Positions 45,301-57,000 of a stretch of DNA of 64,000 nucleotides are shown here, in pieces. The stretch spans positions 1 through 64,000 of the forward strand of contig DF237403.1 in the NCBI GenBank assembly GCA_000708835.1, in the 5' to 3' direction. Position 1 is the first letter of the stretch; each line of letters opens with the position of its first letter. The notes under the pieces were generated by a model, which saw only the letters and a list, made by a program, of their open reading frames with translations, was not told the origin of the DNA and did no database searches. The translations under genes and the position numbers were made by a program. The stretch comes from Klebsormidium nitens. Lineage: Eukaryota > Streptophyta > Klebsormidiophyceae > Klebsormidiales > Klebsormidiaceae.

Positions 45301-48300
45301 ATTTTGAGGAGGGGCTGGTCCTTTTTACGCTTCATCTGGGCTCTCGGTTAGTCTTGCTGGAACGGTTTGTTGTATTCCTATCACATGCCGTTAGCTGGTG
45401 TTACTGGGAAAGAAGAAAAGGAGAACGAGAGTTAATCAGCATTATGTCAGCACTATGGACGTTTCAGCTAGATGTAAGCATGGCGCGCTTAGAAGGTGGC
45501 AACAACCACCTCTCACAAAAGTAATTGAATTGTCGCCGCCAAGTTCCGGAGTCAACAGTATGTGCTTGACAGGGCGAGACTCGTTGTAAGATGCCGAGAC
45601 CGAATTATTGATGTGTGCACTCGTCAATCAACTGACATGGGACTCTGACCCACCTTGCACTGTGCCCTCACAAAAGTCTCACGTTGTGTTGCTGTCGAGA
45701 CCAAGGTTCGAGGCAAGTCAATCAAAAATTTCGGGCCTGTTTTGCATGTGCCCTTACAAATCAGGAGAGAGGCATCATTCGTCAGCCTCCTTTCGAGAGC
45801 AGCACGTTGGCTGCGCCTTCGGGTTTGGATGTTCGGATTGTCAAAAAGCCGAGCTTCTCTACGGAGAGCCCATTACCCTTTCCACTCTCGAGTTGCAGAT
45901 TGGAGTGGAGGGTCGCCCCTTCGGACTGCTGCCTTGTAAGTAAGTGGGCGCTGTCCTCGGCTACAGCAGAATTGGAGGAAAATCGTCTTCTCCCTCTACA
46001 AACACCCAAGACCACGTCTTTTGGAATGTGTTAAAGACCATAACCTTGCACCTGAAAGTAGTGAACCCAAGCGATAGATTAAGCTGCCGCTCTATCGATG
46101 CTCTACAGGTGATGCAGAGCGCCAACCTGTGCCTCACGACCACCACCCCCGAGGAGCTTGTCGCGTCGCTGCGCTGGTTCCTGCAGCCGCTGCGCCTGCT
46201 GCGCGTCAACGTCGCAGAGATCGCGCTCACGCTGCTGCTCTCGCTGCGCTTCACGGGGCTCGTCTTCGATGAGGTAATTTTCTGCATGGTGATGTTTGAG
46301 TGCTGAAATTGGCTGTTGACAGCTTTAAGTTCACGTTGACACTGAGGGATTTTAAAGATGCTGGCGTGCTTACGCTGCTGCTCTCGCTGCGCTTCACGGG
46401 GCTCGTCTTCGATGAGGTGAGGCCGTGATCCGGGTTGAAATCAAGGAAGATAATGATCAGCCGGTTAACAAGGTAAAAGCACTAAGGCGGGTAGGACTAG
46501 TTTGGTAGTTGGGGTGGGTATGGGTACGGAGCAGGTAAGTTTTTTGTGTTAGGGGTTTTTGTGTTTGTTGGAGCTTATTATCTTGGCTTGTTACTATCTT
46601 TCTGGAGTTTCATGTGATTGGACTGGACGAGTGAACGGCCAAGCAATTGCTTTTGATGAATTTGACGGTTTGGCTAAGGTGAGGAGGCACTTTTTGGTTG
46701 TCGAACCGGTGGATTTTGACAATCAAAGGCTCAAGATTGTGCTTGAGCCTCAAAAGGTGAGCATCTGAGAACGATGTTGCGTTTCGCTGATCTACTTGCT
46801 GCAATTGACGGGACTGGTTGTCGATGAGGCGGCATAAATTTTGTGCGCCCTATTTCGGACGATTTTTTGAATCCGGAATGGCACACCCCAAACTTGGTTA
46901 ACCCAGTCTGCGGCTACTCGTGCGCGTCGGTTTTCGATGTCGCGGTAAAAGCACCATCAGGAAACGAGCCGCGTGCGACATGTGTTACACAAGCGCGTGT
47001 GCGGCCAGAGATTCGTTCACATAGTTCAATGGGCAATTTCGGGTTTGCCGTCCAGACTTGTAACTTCCGACATAGGGCGCACCAGTCTTAGCGCATCTGG
47101 AGTGTCCAATTCAGAACGTAGGAAATCGAACGGCCTTTGCCGCTGCTTCTGCTGTGTCAAGGGGGCTCGGCTATGACGCACCTCGAATTGGAACGTCGAA
47201 ATTTGCTTTTTACCTTCCAACGGTTGAAATTCCTTTCCCTTGCGGGGCTCTTTTGTCATGACTTGAAATTAGAACCTGAGCCGTCTGAGAAGTGGGCTTG
47301 GACGATCGAACGGCTCAAGCTCGTTTTTATGGGGCGGTAATCGAGGCCCTTTTTGCCCCTCGATGCGGCCCCGCTTGTGGACCTTGTGTGCAGAAAGATC
47401 ACAAGCTTCCAAGGGGGAACCTACATTCAAGATTGGGCCATCAACGGTGCACCTTTCGTACAACTCTTAGACCAAGCGGTTCCCCACGTCTGATGAAACC
47501 CACGTGCTCCATCGACGGTGCAGGTCCGCAACCTGGCGCTCGGCGTCGTGGCTCGGGGGGTGGACTGGAAGAAGCTCGGCTTTGTCGGCACAACGGACAG
47601 TGAGTCGCCGGAAACCGGAAGCAGACTAACAGAACGGAAGTGTGATGCTCGCATAGTCATCGCTTGTACCGTGTCGTCGAACCACCAACATGCGTGCCTC
47701 TTTCATTTAAGGAAATGCTAAGCAGACCTTGCCTGTTTCGAAGGGCTCTACTTCTGGAAGCAAACGTCACTTGGTGCAGCGGCTGTGGCCTTTCTCCGAT
47801 ATCAAAAGAGACTGTCCGGCAGTAGCAGCGTCCGTCAACAGTATCGAACTTTCCATTTCTCGCCGTGACTGTTGGCGAAGACTTCAAAATGAACGCCGGA
47901 AGGGACTTTAATTATCACGCGGGATCGATCAAAGCCCAGAAAGCGCATAGAGCGGCCCGTTCCGCTGGTTATTCCTATCATTCTCGCCGTCAATCGCGCG
48001 AACTGTGCTCTCCGCAGTGATGGCCGGGCTAGCGGGGCGGCTCTTTCAGAACCTTTTTGCGCAGGCGGATCAGATTGCACAGGTGGGTGTCGGATTCCGC
48101 CTCTGTCGCTTGCCGTGTGATGCTTTCCCCTCGTTACCCCACTTTACTGGCGACATTCGGGACGCCGGTTCGTCGAGTTGCTTGCTTGAACGGAGGGGAC
48201 ATGCTGCTGGATTGCTCTAGTACCAACCATGCGGTGCGCATTGCCTTCTTGTTCCAATCGAGCACCTTTGACTGCTTTCAATTGTCATTCTTCGAAATAT

Positions 48301-48570
48301 TCGACTTTGTCTCGATGCCGAGAGCACCTCGTCTGCTGCATGTATCAGATACTTTTCATCCATGAATTTGACTGTCTCTCTGAGAAAGCCAAAACTTTTG
48401 ATGTGCAGGCTATGGTGGCCCGTGGCTTCCGGGGGCGGCCCGAGGACCACCAGATCTATTTGATGACGCGGCTGCGGCTAGGGCTGCTCGATATCTTCGC
48501 GATGTTTCTCCTATGCTTCGTGCTGTTCATAACGTGGAAGCAGAGACGCCCGCTCGTAATTCGACTCTAG
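42345..48570 (+). CDS. ABCI12: ABCI12-type plastid ECF transporter T component (EcfT)
   Basis: Six exons: 42345-42830, 44500-44853, 46109-46273, 47524-47599, 48018-48082, 48409-48570; 435 residues. EcfT subunits couple the ATPases of energy-coupling-factor transporters to the substrate-binding membrane protein. The hallmark start of the domain is LDPRVKQVWLFALMLL at the exon 1 to 2 junction. Several membrane helices follow, and the two Ala-Arg-Gly coupling motifs are present (VVARGVDW and MVARGFRG). A C-terminal helix (DIFAMFLLCFVLFITW) ends the protein. Residues 1 to about 80 are Ser/Ala/Gln-rich with few acids, a plastid transit peptide. In Arabidopsis, ABCI10, 11 and 12 are reported as a chloroplast-envelope ECF-type module needed for chloroplast development and metal balance. 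Introns 1, 2 and 3 contain the most extensive exon-edge repeats of the window. Confidence 0.93.
43915..44530 (+). repeat. array of about seven copies of the ABCI12 exon 2 acceptor (91-101 bp period)
   Basis: CAG|GTGTGGCT followed by (G/A)TTC.CCCTG or GATCAC.CT starts at 43922, 44020, 44121, 44215, 44310, 44409 and finally the real exon at 44500. Spacings are 98, 101, 94, 95, 99 and 91. A weaker relict (TATGGCTGTTCGCTCTGG) lies near 43702. Between copies the sequence is C/T-rich (CCTAACCTCC, CTTAACCC). Two sub-types alternate in the last part (GGCAG...GATCAC and CTGCAG...TTCGCC), which hints at duplication of a two-unit block. Confidence 0.95.
44805..45135 (+). repeat. three copies of ABCI12 exon 2 3' end (142 and 138 bp)
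   Basis: The exon end GGGGCTGCTACTTGCGAGTAG.ACGGC.AG..T.GC.TT.ATG with donor GTGAG ends at 44853. Copies end at 44995, with nearly identical exon part, and 45133. The intron parts (TTCATCGGTTCATTCTTC, AATGGTT.G.TGCTTTTCC) repeat too. Confidence 0.93.
46220..46830 (+). repeat. copies of ABCI12 exon 3 3' end (143 bp, plus a decayed one)
   Basis: CTGCTGCTCTCGCTGCGCTT then CACGGGGCTCGTCTTCGATGAG|GT ends the real exon at 46273 and is repeated without change ending at 46416. A decayed third version (TTGCTGCAATTGACGGGACT then GGTTGTCGATGAGG) ends near 46829, offset 413, close to three periods. Confidence 0.88.
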
Positions 48571-50247
48571 CATATCAAATAGGAGAACGGCTCGTCCTGC
48601 ACAATGGACCCTTAAAAAAGATGAAGAATACAACTCTTGTCAAAACGGACCTCGGCCGCTTCGGCTGCTTTGGCATGTCCAACTGGGAAGGGACATGCGT
48701 GCATGTGATGCTATGGTACCTTCCATGCATGACGCAGGCTGGTATAAACTAATCTGATGGCTTGCAATTGTCTCTTAGTATGACGCCGCTTTGCTCAAGG
48801 CATGGGGCGGGGTCACTAACTTGCCACAATCATTGACTTGAGTTATAAGCACCGAATTCTTCGACGTTCCGACAAAAGCTGAACCTATCGGGCCCAAACT
48901 TATACGGAATTTGTATAGGATCATGGGGCAGCTGCCATGCCATGCACCTAGGCTCATGCGCGCGTGTGCGGCGGTGGTACATGCACTATACTCATCGTCT
49001 CGTTAAGTATGTACACATAGTGACCTTGCACGCGTTTTGTTCATATAACGAGAACCGAAAAAGACGGATCGCCTGTAGAGAGCTGCAGCGCGCAGTGCTT
49101 TACATGCATGAGTTTTTCCTCAATATTTACCCAGATGCACTTGCCGCTTATCGATCTTAGTATAGAAATTAACTCATGATCTTTTAGCACTAATTGTATA
49201 TATAGGCAATCCATTGTGTAACAACAAGGGATATAGTCTACTTTGTCTCTCGAGTCGTATGTGTTCAACATGCAATATGGTGGAATCGAAACCAACGTAC
49301 CTAATCAGGTTGTGTCGAATTTTCTGCAACTTTCGACTCGGTCAATCTCGGACGGTCGCGTTGTTCACGTGGCCAATGGGCATCCGGGATGCTGCACTGG
49401 AAGTCGCTTGAATCCAAGCTTATGTCAATGGTATACAACAATCAGCAATCCTTTCATACTTGGTTCTAAAAGATCATACGTAGGCACAGGGCCACGTCCA
49501 GCACACGATTTTGCAATACACACAACGGTTGACGCACTGAGATCGACTCTCGTAATCTGATTTGACTGCTCAACTTCTTACAGACGTACACTATCGTACT
49601 TGAGAACTAGGCCGGTAAAGGGTGGGCCCCCGCAAAAGGAAAGCGACTTGACTCCCAGACATTTACTTGACTGACATCCCACCTTTCACCAGCCGTTATT
49701 CTTGACTGCAGCTTGCAAACACGCCATGTTTCCACTCGACGTGGCACAGTTTTAGTCTTATTTATACTACATCCCATCCAGCCCTCCCCTTCGATCCTGC
49801 GAACCGCATCCTATTTCCCCGCGCGTGCTGAAAGCTATACACATAAGGCTTCTTCGGCCCCCCCGAACCACCGCCGCTCCACTGCTTGGCCGGCAGTCAA
49901 AGTTCGCTCCACTGGGCGGGTTGTCAGAGGCTACACTAAGGAAACCCCTGCATTATCCGCTCTCCTGGCCGCCTTCAACCCTTTCCATCTTATCTCACCC
50001 TCTCGCATTACCCCTCCCGCTTCTGCTGACTCTGAACATCACGCTTTTGGCCTCTTCCGGACGCCATAGCCTGACTACGACTCCCGACTTCCAGTCAAAA
50101 GCCCTACTGTGCAAATCGTTCCATATTGGAACCCTTCTTTGGGTTCCGACCCGTCCCAAAACCCTTCCCAACAAGTCTGGACTCCCCTTGGCTTCCAGCA
50201 TGTATCATTGACTTCTGTACACAAGCGCCCTCGCAACTAACCAACTT
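48571..50247. other. intergenic region between convergent ABCI12 and USP genes
   Basis: No exon supported. The part up to about 49560 has the TGCATG and TATA composition of other gene-free stretches; from about 49690 the plus strand becomes C-rich and leads into the repeat array below the USP stop codon. Confidence 0.5.
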
Positions 50248-50700
50248 TTCCAGCGCCGCTTGACCACGACCACTGGGTAACCCCCTCGTGATACCTCCTC
50301 CTTCCATTCCTCCTCTTCCACAGAATACCCACGAGTTCCCCGAGCATTCTCCGCGCACTCTCCACGCCCCACTCCCCCCGCCCTTAAAGTACAGATTACA
50401 TCTCCCGTAGCAACTTGACGACGACCACCCGAGCACATTCCCGGCCACAAAAACACCACTCCGCCTCACTCCCCCCCACCTCAGGTGCACTTCTTCTCCC
50501 GGGGCAGCTTGACGACAACCCCCTGTGCAAAAAAACCACCCCGTCTCACAAACACCCCCCCCCCCCCGGCGGGTGCACTGTACTTCTCCCGGGGCAGCTT
50601 TACAACGACCAACCGAACAAATTCCCGGCCAAGAAACCTCACACAACTCCCCCCCTCAAACCTGCCCCCTAAGGTGCATCTACTTCTCCCGGGGCAGCTT
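50248..50700 (-). repeat. tandem copies of the USP C-terminal end beyond its stop codon
   Basis: On the plus strand, CTTCTCCCGGGGCAGCTTGA (the reverse of the last codons and stop of USP) ends near 50700 in the real gene. Copies follow with GGGGCAGCTT at 50591-50600 and 50501-50510 and TCTCCCGTAGCAACTTGACG at 50401, offsets about 100, 90 and 94, and a weak one near 50252. They lie in the 3' flank, so here the duplications involve the terminal exon rather than an intron. Confidence 0.85.
50555..50567 (+). repeat. C13 homopolymer
   Basis: Thirteen cytosines in a row lie between two of the USP-end repeat copies. Such a run is slippage-prone, and its exact length in the assembly is uncertain. Confidence 0.8.
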
Positions 50701-52786
50701 GACGACGACCACGGGGCAGTCCGTCTCTTCGACCACGTGCGCGCTCACGCTGCCTGAGAAGAGCCGCTGGAACTTCCCGAGCCCCCGGTGCCCGATCACA
50801 ATCAGGTCCGTACCGTTCTGCTCGGCGGCGGTCACAATCTTCTCCTTAGCGTTGCCGAAGTAGACCTGAACAGAACGAACACCGATATCTTCAGCCTAGT
50901 CTTGTTGTTCTTGTATATGTTTGCGTTGCTTTCAGTCTGGCCGGGTTGTGACGTCGTTTAGGAAGCTGGAACCGATTGCTCTGATGTTGACGCACACTTA
51001 ATGGTGTTCGACTCATTGTAAAGCTCTGTACAGCAGTGGCCAAGTTTTGCGTTGCCCCTGTCATCATCTACTCATGTTGAGGTGAAACGTACTACTTGAG
51101 AGCCGATCTTAGTCGTAATCGCTTCTCAACAACTAGACCAGAATGGCAACGTAGAGTCTCACTCAAGTCCTCAGGCTGGCATATGCGGTGAACAGCTTCG
51201 CAAGCTATTACTATACAAACAAGCCAGCAAAGGTGCGGAGAGTGACCTGTGCGAAGATTGTCAGCTTCAGGTCCTTCGAAAGCTGCTCGAGCTCCGCGAG
51301 GAGCTCGGGGGTGAAGCCCTTCAGCCCGAAGCTCTGCAGAAAGGCAATCAAATCTGGTTAGGTTAGACCAAACGGTTCACCATGTGCGCCTTAACCCAGT
51401 AATCTGATAGATAAAGATTCGCAAGAGGTGCATCGTAGTCCAAAGCTCTGGAGAATGCAGTGAGTTTCACTCAAGTTCAATCGAGGCGGTTTTCCACGTG
51501 CTGACCAATGACGTGGCTGAGGACTTGTCGAAATGAGGAGTCGAGGGTGAAGCGCTTTAGCCCAAATGAGGGCTCAAGGTTACTTCAAACTAGCTTACAA
51601 CAGGTTTTTAGTGGTCAAGCAGTGCCAGCGTGCAAAAGGAGGGCGGCTAAATCTGAGGTTCTGTAAACAGGCCAGATAACAAGTCAAGATGAGCAAGATG
51701 AAATCACTAATCAAGATGGCCAGAAGCTCGAGATTGAGACAAGCTGGCGCAGAGGGAGGGGCAGGGATGCGCATCTACGGTGGTTTGTGATTGGTCTCGG
51801 GTTCTTCCACAGAGTCTGGGCGGAAGAAGAGGAGAGGAGAGAAGCAAAAAGCTACTGCAAGGAGCACAAATAAGTGTAGCACTGCAGCAAAATACTTTGG
51901 GCTGGACTCTTAGAGGCTTAAAAGTACTGGAGGCAACTTTCGTGAGGCTCGTTACGGGGTCAATCAGGCGCTGTGCAGAATATGTGGCAACAGGCAGTAA
52001 TCCAAGGACGCAGTCTGAACCCCTAGCGGTTATAACGATGATGGGGCCTTCACATTAGGTGTACGTTGCTGAGGTTCCAGTATATCAACATCAAAACCTT
52101 CTTCAAAGCAATCTCTCTGAAAACAAGTCGGGCCAACAACTCAAATCAGTAATCACCTTCATGGACTTGTTGTGACCTCATTGGATTTTGAACAGGTAAA
52201 TGCCCAGACTTAAATATTCCTTCGCTCAGAGCCTATCAAGAGCAACCCTTGTCCTTCTCAAAAAACAGTTTGGCATTGCAATGCTGATATATCCTGAGAG
52301 ATGCTGGATTAACACAGCATTACACGTTTGGTCTCGATCCAGCTTGTGTTTCAGTGTTGGTGTCGTAAAATGGTGAAGCAGAGATTACTGTGCTTCACGA
52401 TTCACAAGTCCCATGAGCATTACAGAAAAGACTCTGCCCTAGTTTTGGCAATTATCAGAAGGATCGATGAAGTCTTTCATATTTGTGTTTATGCAGAGCC
52501 CGCGCAGCCTCACCGCAAGCGAGCCAAACTCCATGAGCGGGATGAAAGGTGTGCCCCCCTTCTCCCACATGAGCGCCTTTGCGCTGTAGTCGCCCGTCTC
52601 TTCCTCCTTGGGCCCCACATAGAGAATGAGCACGTTGTCACCAAATCGCACCACGTTCTCAATGCCCCACTTGACAGCGTACCAGCTCTCTGGCCCGCCG
52701 TCCATGGCAATCATGATCTGCTCAACAAGTTGATGGGGATCAGATATAGGATGTGAATTGTAGCCATTGGTCTTGGGACACAACAT
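50680..52786 (-). CDS. universal stress protein (UspA domain)
   Basis: Three exons on the minus strand: 52786-52514, 51333-51247, 50865-50680; 181 residues. The UspA fold starts with IMIAMDGGPESWYAVKWGIE, runs through NVLILYVGP, and ends with the nucleotide-binding signature G-x2-G-x9-G-S (GHRGLGKFQRLFSGS) and PVVVVKLP. The signature is complete, so ATP binding is expected. Plant USPs of this type act in stress signalling, but their outputs are mostly unknown. The start at 52786 gives 23 residues before the domain. An acceptor-like TTGTTGAGCAG just before the domain means that a different first exon upstream is possible. Intron 1 carries decayed copies of the exon 2 start, and the region below the stop carries copies of the exon 3 end. 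Confidence 0.9.
51320..51575 (-). repeat. two decayed copies of USP exon 2 start (about 114 and 123 bp apart)
   Basis: The exon start CAGAGCTTCGGGCTGAAG at 51333 has a weak copy near 51447 (CCAGAGCTTTGGACTA) and another near 51570 that still reads like SFGLKRFT. Both are in intron 1. Confidence 0.65.
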
Positions 52787-54001
52787 AATTTTGTTCCAAG
52801 GGCCTGGATAAGGTGTGTAGGTTTAGGTCTTTCCATTTGAGTGTTTCAAGTCAACATTTATTGAAGGCAATCGCTGCAAGTTTGTCTAAATATGAAGTGG
52901 TTGTGCAGCCCAAACAAGAAAGCACAAAGAAGGCAGAAAGACAAGATGAAAGAAGAAAATCTAGATGAAAAGCTTGAATGCTCTGGTTTGGTGTTTGGGC
53001 ACTTCCGAGGATTGTCATTGGAATATAATGTTGCATATCAGAGAACAGTTCACAAAGGAGAGCAGGCATACCGCAGCATTGCATATATGGTAGGAAAAGA
53101 TGCTGACCAAACAATGAAGAACCACAACATTCGATCTTGAAAAATCTGCAATTGATGCGGGCCTTCTCACAGTCTCTCGCATTGGGAAGCACCAATCATA
53201 TTAAGAAGCACTGCATGCAACTCTGCAGATCAATTGGTTGGCATTCATTGTCTTACCTTCCGTGCATGCAGGTCTGCGTGAGCTCCAGCCATCCTGAGCT
53301 CAACGTCTGCAGAGTGCGGAAATGAGCCCAGGTATGAGCAAGGTGACTTCGAGAAAGCTTGATTACTGTGACAAAGTGGATTTTTCGTGGGCGCCCACAG
53401 CTCGTTTTTTCCCTTCCAAGTCTGTCAATTCTGACATTGACAGAATCAACAATGAATTATGAAGGCAACTGTTGTACGCGTGGGCGGCCGCGGCGCCCGG
53501 TTGCAGGGACCATCTCCTAGCATCGCTGGGGTTTGGCAGGGCTTCGCTTTGACAGCCGGATCTTTTAGACCGGGGGTATCGGGACGACCAACCTGCCAAA
53601 GTAAGCTGATGAGGCCGGCCGCGGGACAAGAGGCATGTTCAATCGTAGGGCTCAAATCTGTCCTTAGGCCTCAGACGGTTTGTATTGAAGATTCTCTTTG
53701 GAAGGTCTTCCTGCGCCGCTGCGGCAGACAGGTGTCAGCCACTGTCAGGGACTTCCTGCGCTTTTGCACTGGCGCAGGCTGGCATCTCACACACCACTGG
53801 CGCCTTCCGCCTTTCTCTGGTTCTTAGTTCTACTTCCTGGAATGGCTGCACGGCCGCATTGTCCTCGGTCTGCCAAGCAGGCGGCGAGGATGGCAGCCTT
53901 CAAGGAGGGGGCAATCAGAGCGTTCAGTTGACTTTTCGCTTGACGCGGCAGGGGAGTGAGCGAGGGCAGTGTTAGATCAAAAGGTTCTGGCCGAGATCGA
54001 G
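52787..54001. other. region between divergent USP and Ppx genes
   Basis: Both promoters must lie here, perhaps with a USP 5' exon. A NotI palindrome (53484-53491) followed by GGCGCC, and GGCCGGCCGCGG near 53613, stand out. No further gene is supported. Confidence 0.5.
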
Positions 54002-57000
54002 ATGGCACTGACGAAGAGTGTCTGCGGGAGCCGAGGGATTGAAAGTCTCTGCACGGCAAGATTAGAGAGTCAGGCTAGACGAGTCACCCTTTGCTGCCTG
54101 CCTTTCCAGGTGAGTTCACGGAACCGCCCGTTCTCTAAAGGGCACCCTACATTTGGAATCAATGGCACTGGATTCACCTTTGTGACGTCCTTTGAAACTT
54201 CGTTGTTTGGATTTGCAAGGGTTTTCTTCTGCTAAAAGTCCCCCTTGTCCAGATTCGTGGATACTGGTAGCTGGATGTAGACGTATTCGTCCCATTAAAT
54301 TCCTTGCTGTGCTAAATCTTTACGGATTCAAGCATGGATTGCTGCCTGGGTGTATAGAGTAACTTGCTAAGCCAAGAGCGTTGATCTTCTACTTCCATAT
54401 GAGTCATTCAGACACAAGATGGTCTCTCTCACGACCGCTTCTCACATGCTAAGGAGCCTGAGGATGGGACTTCCTCCGGAAGTTTGGAACATTGAAACGC
54501 TTTATTAAGCTCGTGCTTCCTTCGCAACACTCTTAATTGTCAAGGTTTCCTTATAAGTTGCCAACCTGAATTTTGTTTCTTCAGGCAATCCCAAAACCCC
54601 AAGGCCGCCCTCCAGGCCCCCGGCACTCTTCTCGTAGCTCTTCTTCATACAACCGTCAGCATTCACAACCACAGCAGCTCCCCAAGTCAACATCCTTTAT
54701 TAGAAACGTCAAAGTCTGTGCAAGCAGCAAGGGCGGAAGCAATGGCCATGTTGACAGCGCAAACGCAGAGCAAAAGGATCAGGGAGAAGGCGGCGAGTCC
54801 ACAAATGGGGAGGGCAATGGCAGGGGGCCAATCTATGTGGAAGATGGAGACAGGCCGCCCCCGGGACTGGCAGCTGCAGCGAGACAGCAGTCAGAGCCTC
54901 AAATAGAGCCTGACGGAGGTGTGCCGCTCCCCTTCAAATCAGAACTACAGTGAAGTTTATATGCTTGCCTTGTCTTGATGGCAAGGATCGTTCGGACAGT
55001 GGTTCAACTCTTTCTAGTTCTTCACCGCAGTTGCATGGGAGTGAGGCAAAAGGATCTGTACTCACAGCAGCATCGGATAGTGTTTTTCAATCTGTTTATG
55101 GACCATGTGGCTTGTGAGATAGTGCCAAAGTCGTTAAGATGCTCCATGCTGTGGCAGGCAGCGGAGAGTGTGAAGACTACGACTTCAGCCTCACACAGTC
55201 GGTTGATTGTTGCGCCAATGAAGAAGCTGTAGAAGAGTCAATCACGATTCTGTGGCTGGGTGCAGCTTGATTAGTTTCTGCTCCTGACATGCCAACCGAG
55301 CTTCTTGCTGGTACTCATGTTGTGTGTATGCACAAGTTTTCAGTACGGTGATATACCTGTGAGCTAGACGCTTTTGAGCCGTACCGTACGTGAGCTAGCA
55401 GACAAGCTGAGAGTTCCTGAGCCTGTGCTTTGATTGCAGATCACAAAATGCTGGCGGCTGTTGACATGGGGACGAACTCGTTCCACATGGTCATAGTGCG
55501 GGCCGATGCAAAAGGTCGCTTCCAGATTGTCGATGTGGTGAGCTTTAAGAACCTAGCTCTTTAGTAGCCTGGTAGTCCCAAGTATATACGGAGGTGTTGA
55601 GAGCATCTGTCCGAGGATGGTCTATGTGTGCTGCATACTGAAAGTTTTCACAGACCTTGACCGTGGGAACACATGTTTGTTCGTTTATGAGCACCAACAG
55701 CGTGGTTAGAGATGCTGATACTGCTCTGCTGAGGTTTCTGTGTCTTAGCTTCAATGGTGTGACACGACATGCTCTGCAGATTCCGGTCTAACATCTCACA
55801 GGAGAGAGAGCGTGGGGGCATGGATCTATGTCACTGAACCCCATCTCAAAGATTCGCCTGTAGGTTGACCTACATTTCGGGCCAACATGTGGCCCCCGTC
55901 AACTTGACCACATGAGTAGATCAGCCATATGTTCAACCGGAGGTTCTTTTGTGGTCTGACATGATCTCATGTCGTTGCATCTGCGTCTCAGGAGAAGGAT
56001 GATGTCAGGCTGGGGAAGGGCAGCATGGGGTTCAGCATCATTCACCCTGACGCCGAGGAGCGCGCGATCGCAGCCATGAGGCGATTCCAGAAGATTGCTA
56101 AAACCAGGAACGCTTCGATGAGAGTGGTCGCAACATGTGAGCGCGCCTCTCAAAGGTTCAGGTCAATGGATTTCTAACGGAATCCAGTGCCAGATTACAG
56201 CAGGTTTCGGTTTTCAAGGGGTGCAGAGACCTGCTGTGCCTTTAATCGTTCCTCTGCTTAAGTGATCCGGTCGATGAGAGTGGTTGCTGCATACAAGTCC
56301 TTTCACGAGTACAGGGAACGGGATCGGCTTGTTTGTATCACTCAAAACTAGATATCAGAAATCGGCTTATCGACTTTGTATTGGAGAAAAGAAGGAGCTC
56401 TCGAAGTTGACGCAGTTCAGCCATTGTTCCCAAGTTCATGGTTGTCTCTAATAGAAACTGCACGACCGCCTTGTTTCGGGAGCAGCCAGCCCAAAGAGGC
56501 CTTGTGGTTGTCACAACACTGCCTGGTAGTGATCTTCGTACTTCTGTTTGCAGCTGCGGTCCGGGAGGCAAAGAACCGAAGGACATACATCCGGCGAGTC
56601 AAGGAGGAGACAGGAATCGATGTCGAGGTAAGCCCTTTCAAGAAGCTTGCAAAGCGCCATGCTCGAATTACTGATGCGCAGACCGGTTTCTGTAAGGCTT
56701 TTGCTTTGGGGCTAGACTTGAAAAGAAGGCATGGCTCACCCCGGGTTTTTGGGTGCCAGCACATCCAAACCTCGTTCTTCCCGGGAGGCCGCGATCTGCC
56801 TGCCTTTGAAATCCTGTATGCTACTCTATCTAGATCGGTCAATTGATCTAGATCAGTCGATTATGGAAGCGTCCGCGAAAAGAGGTGAAGCAGCCCGCGT
56901 GAAAGAGATGACCACCAAGCGCCGGCTCTCCTATGCTAGGGCGTTCACATCACGGTTTGCAGGCTGACCGTTCCCCCAAAACGCTACCTTCCCCGATCGA

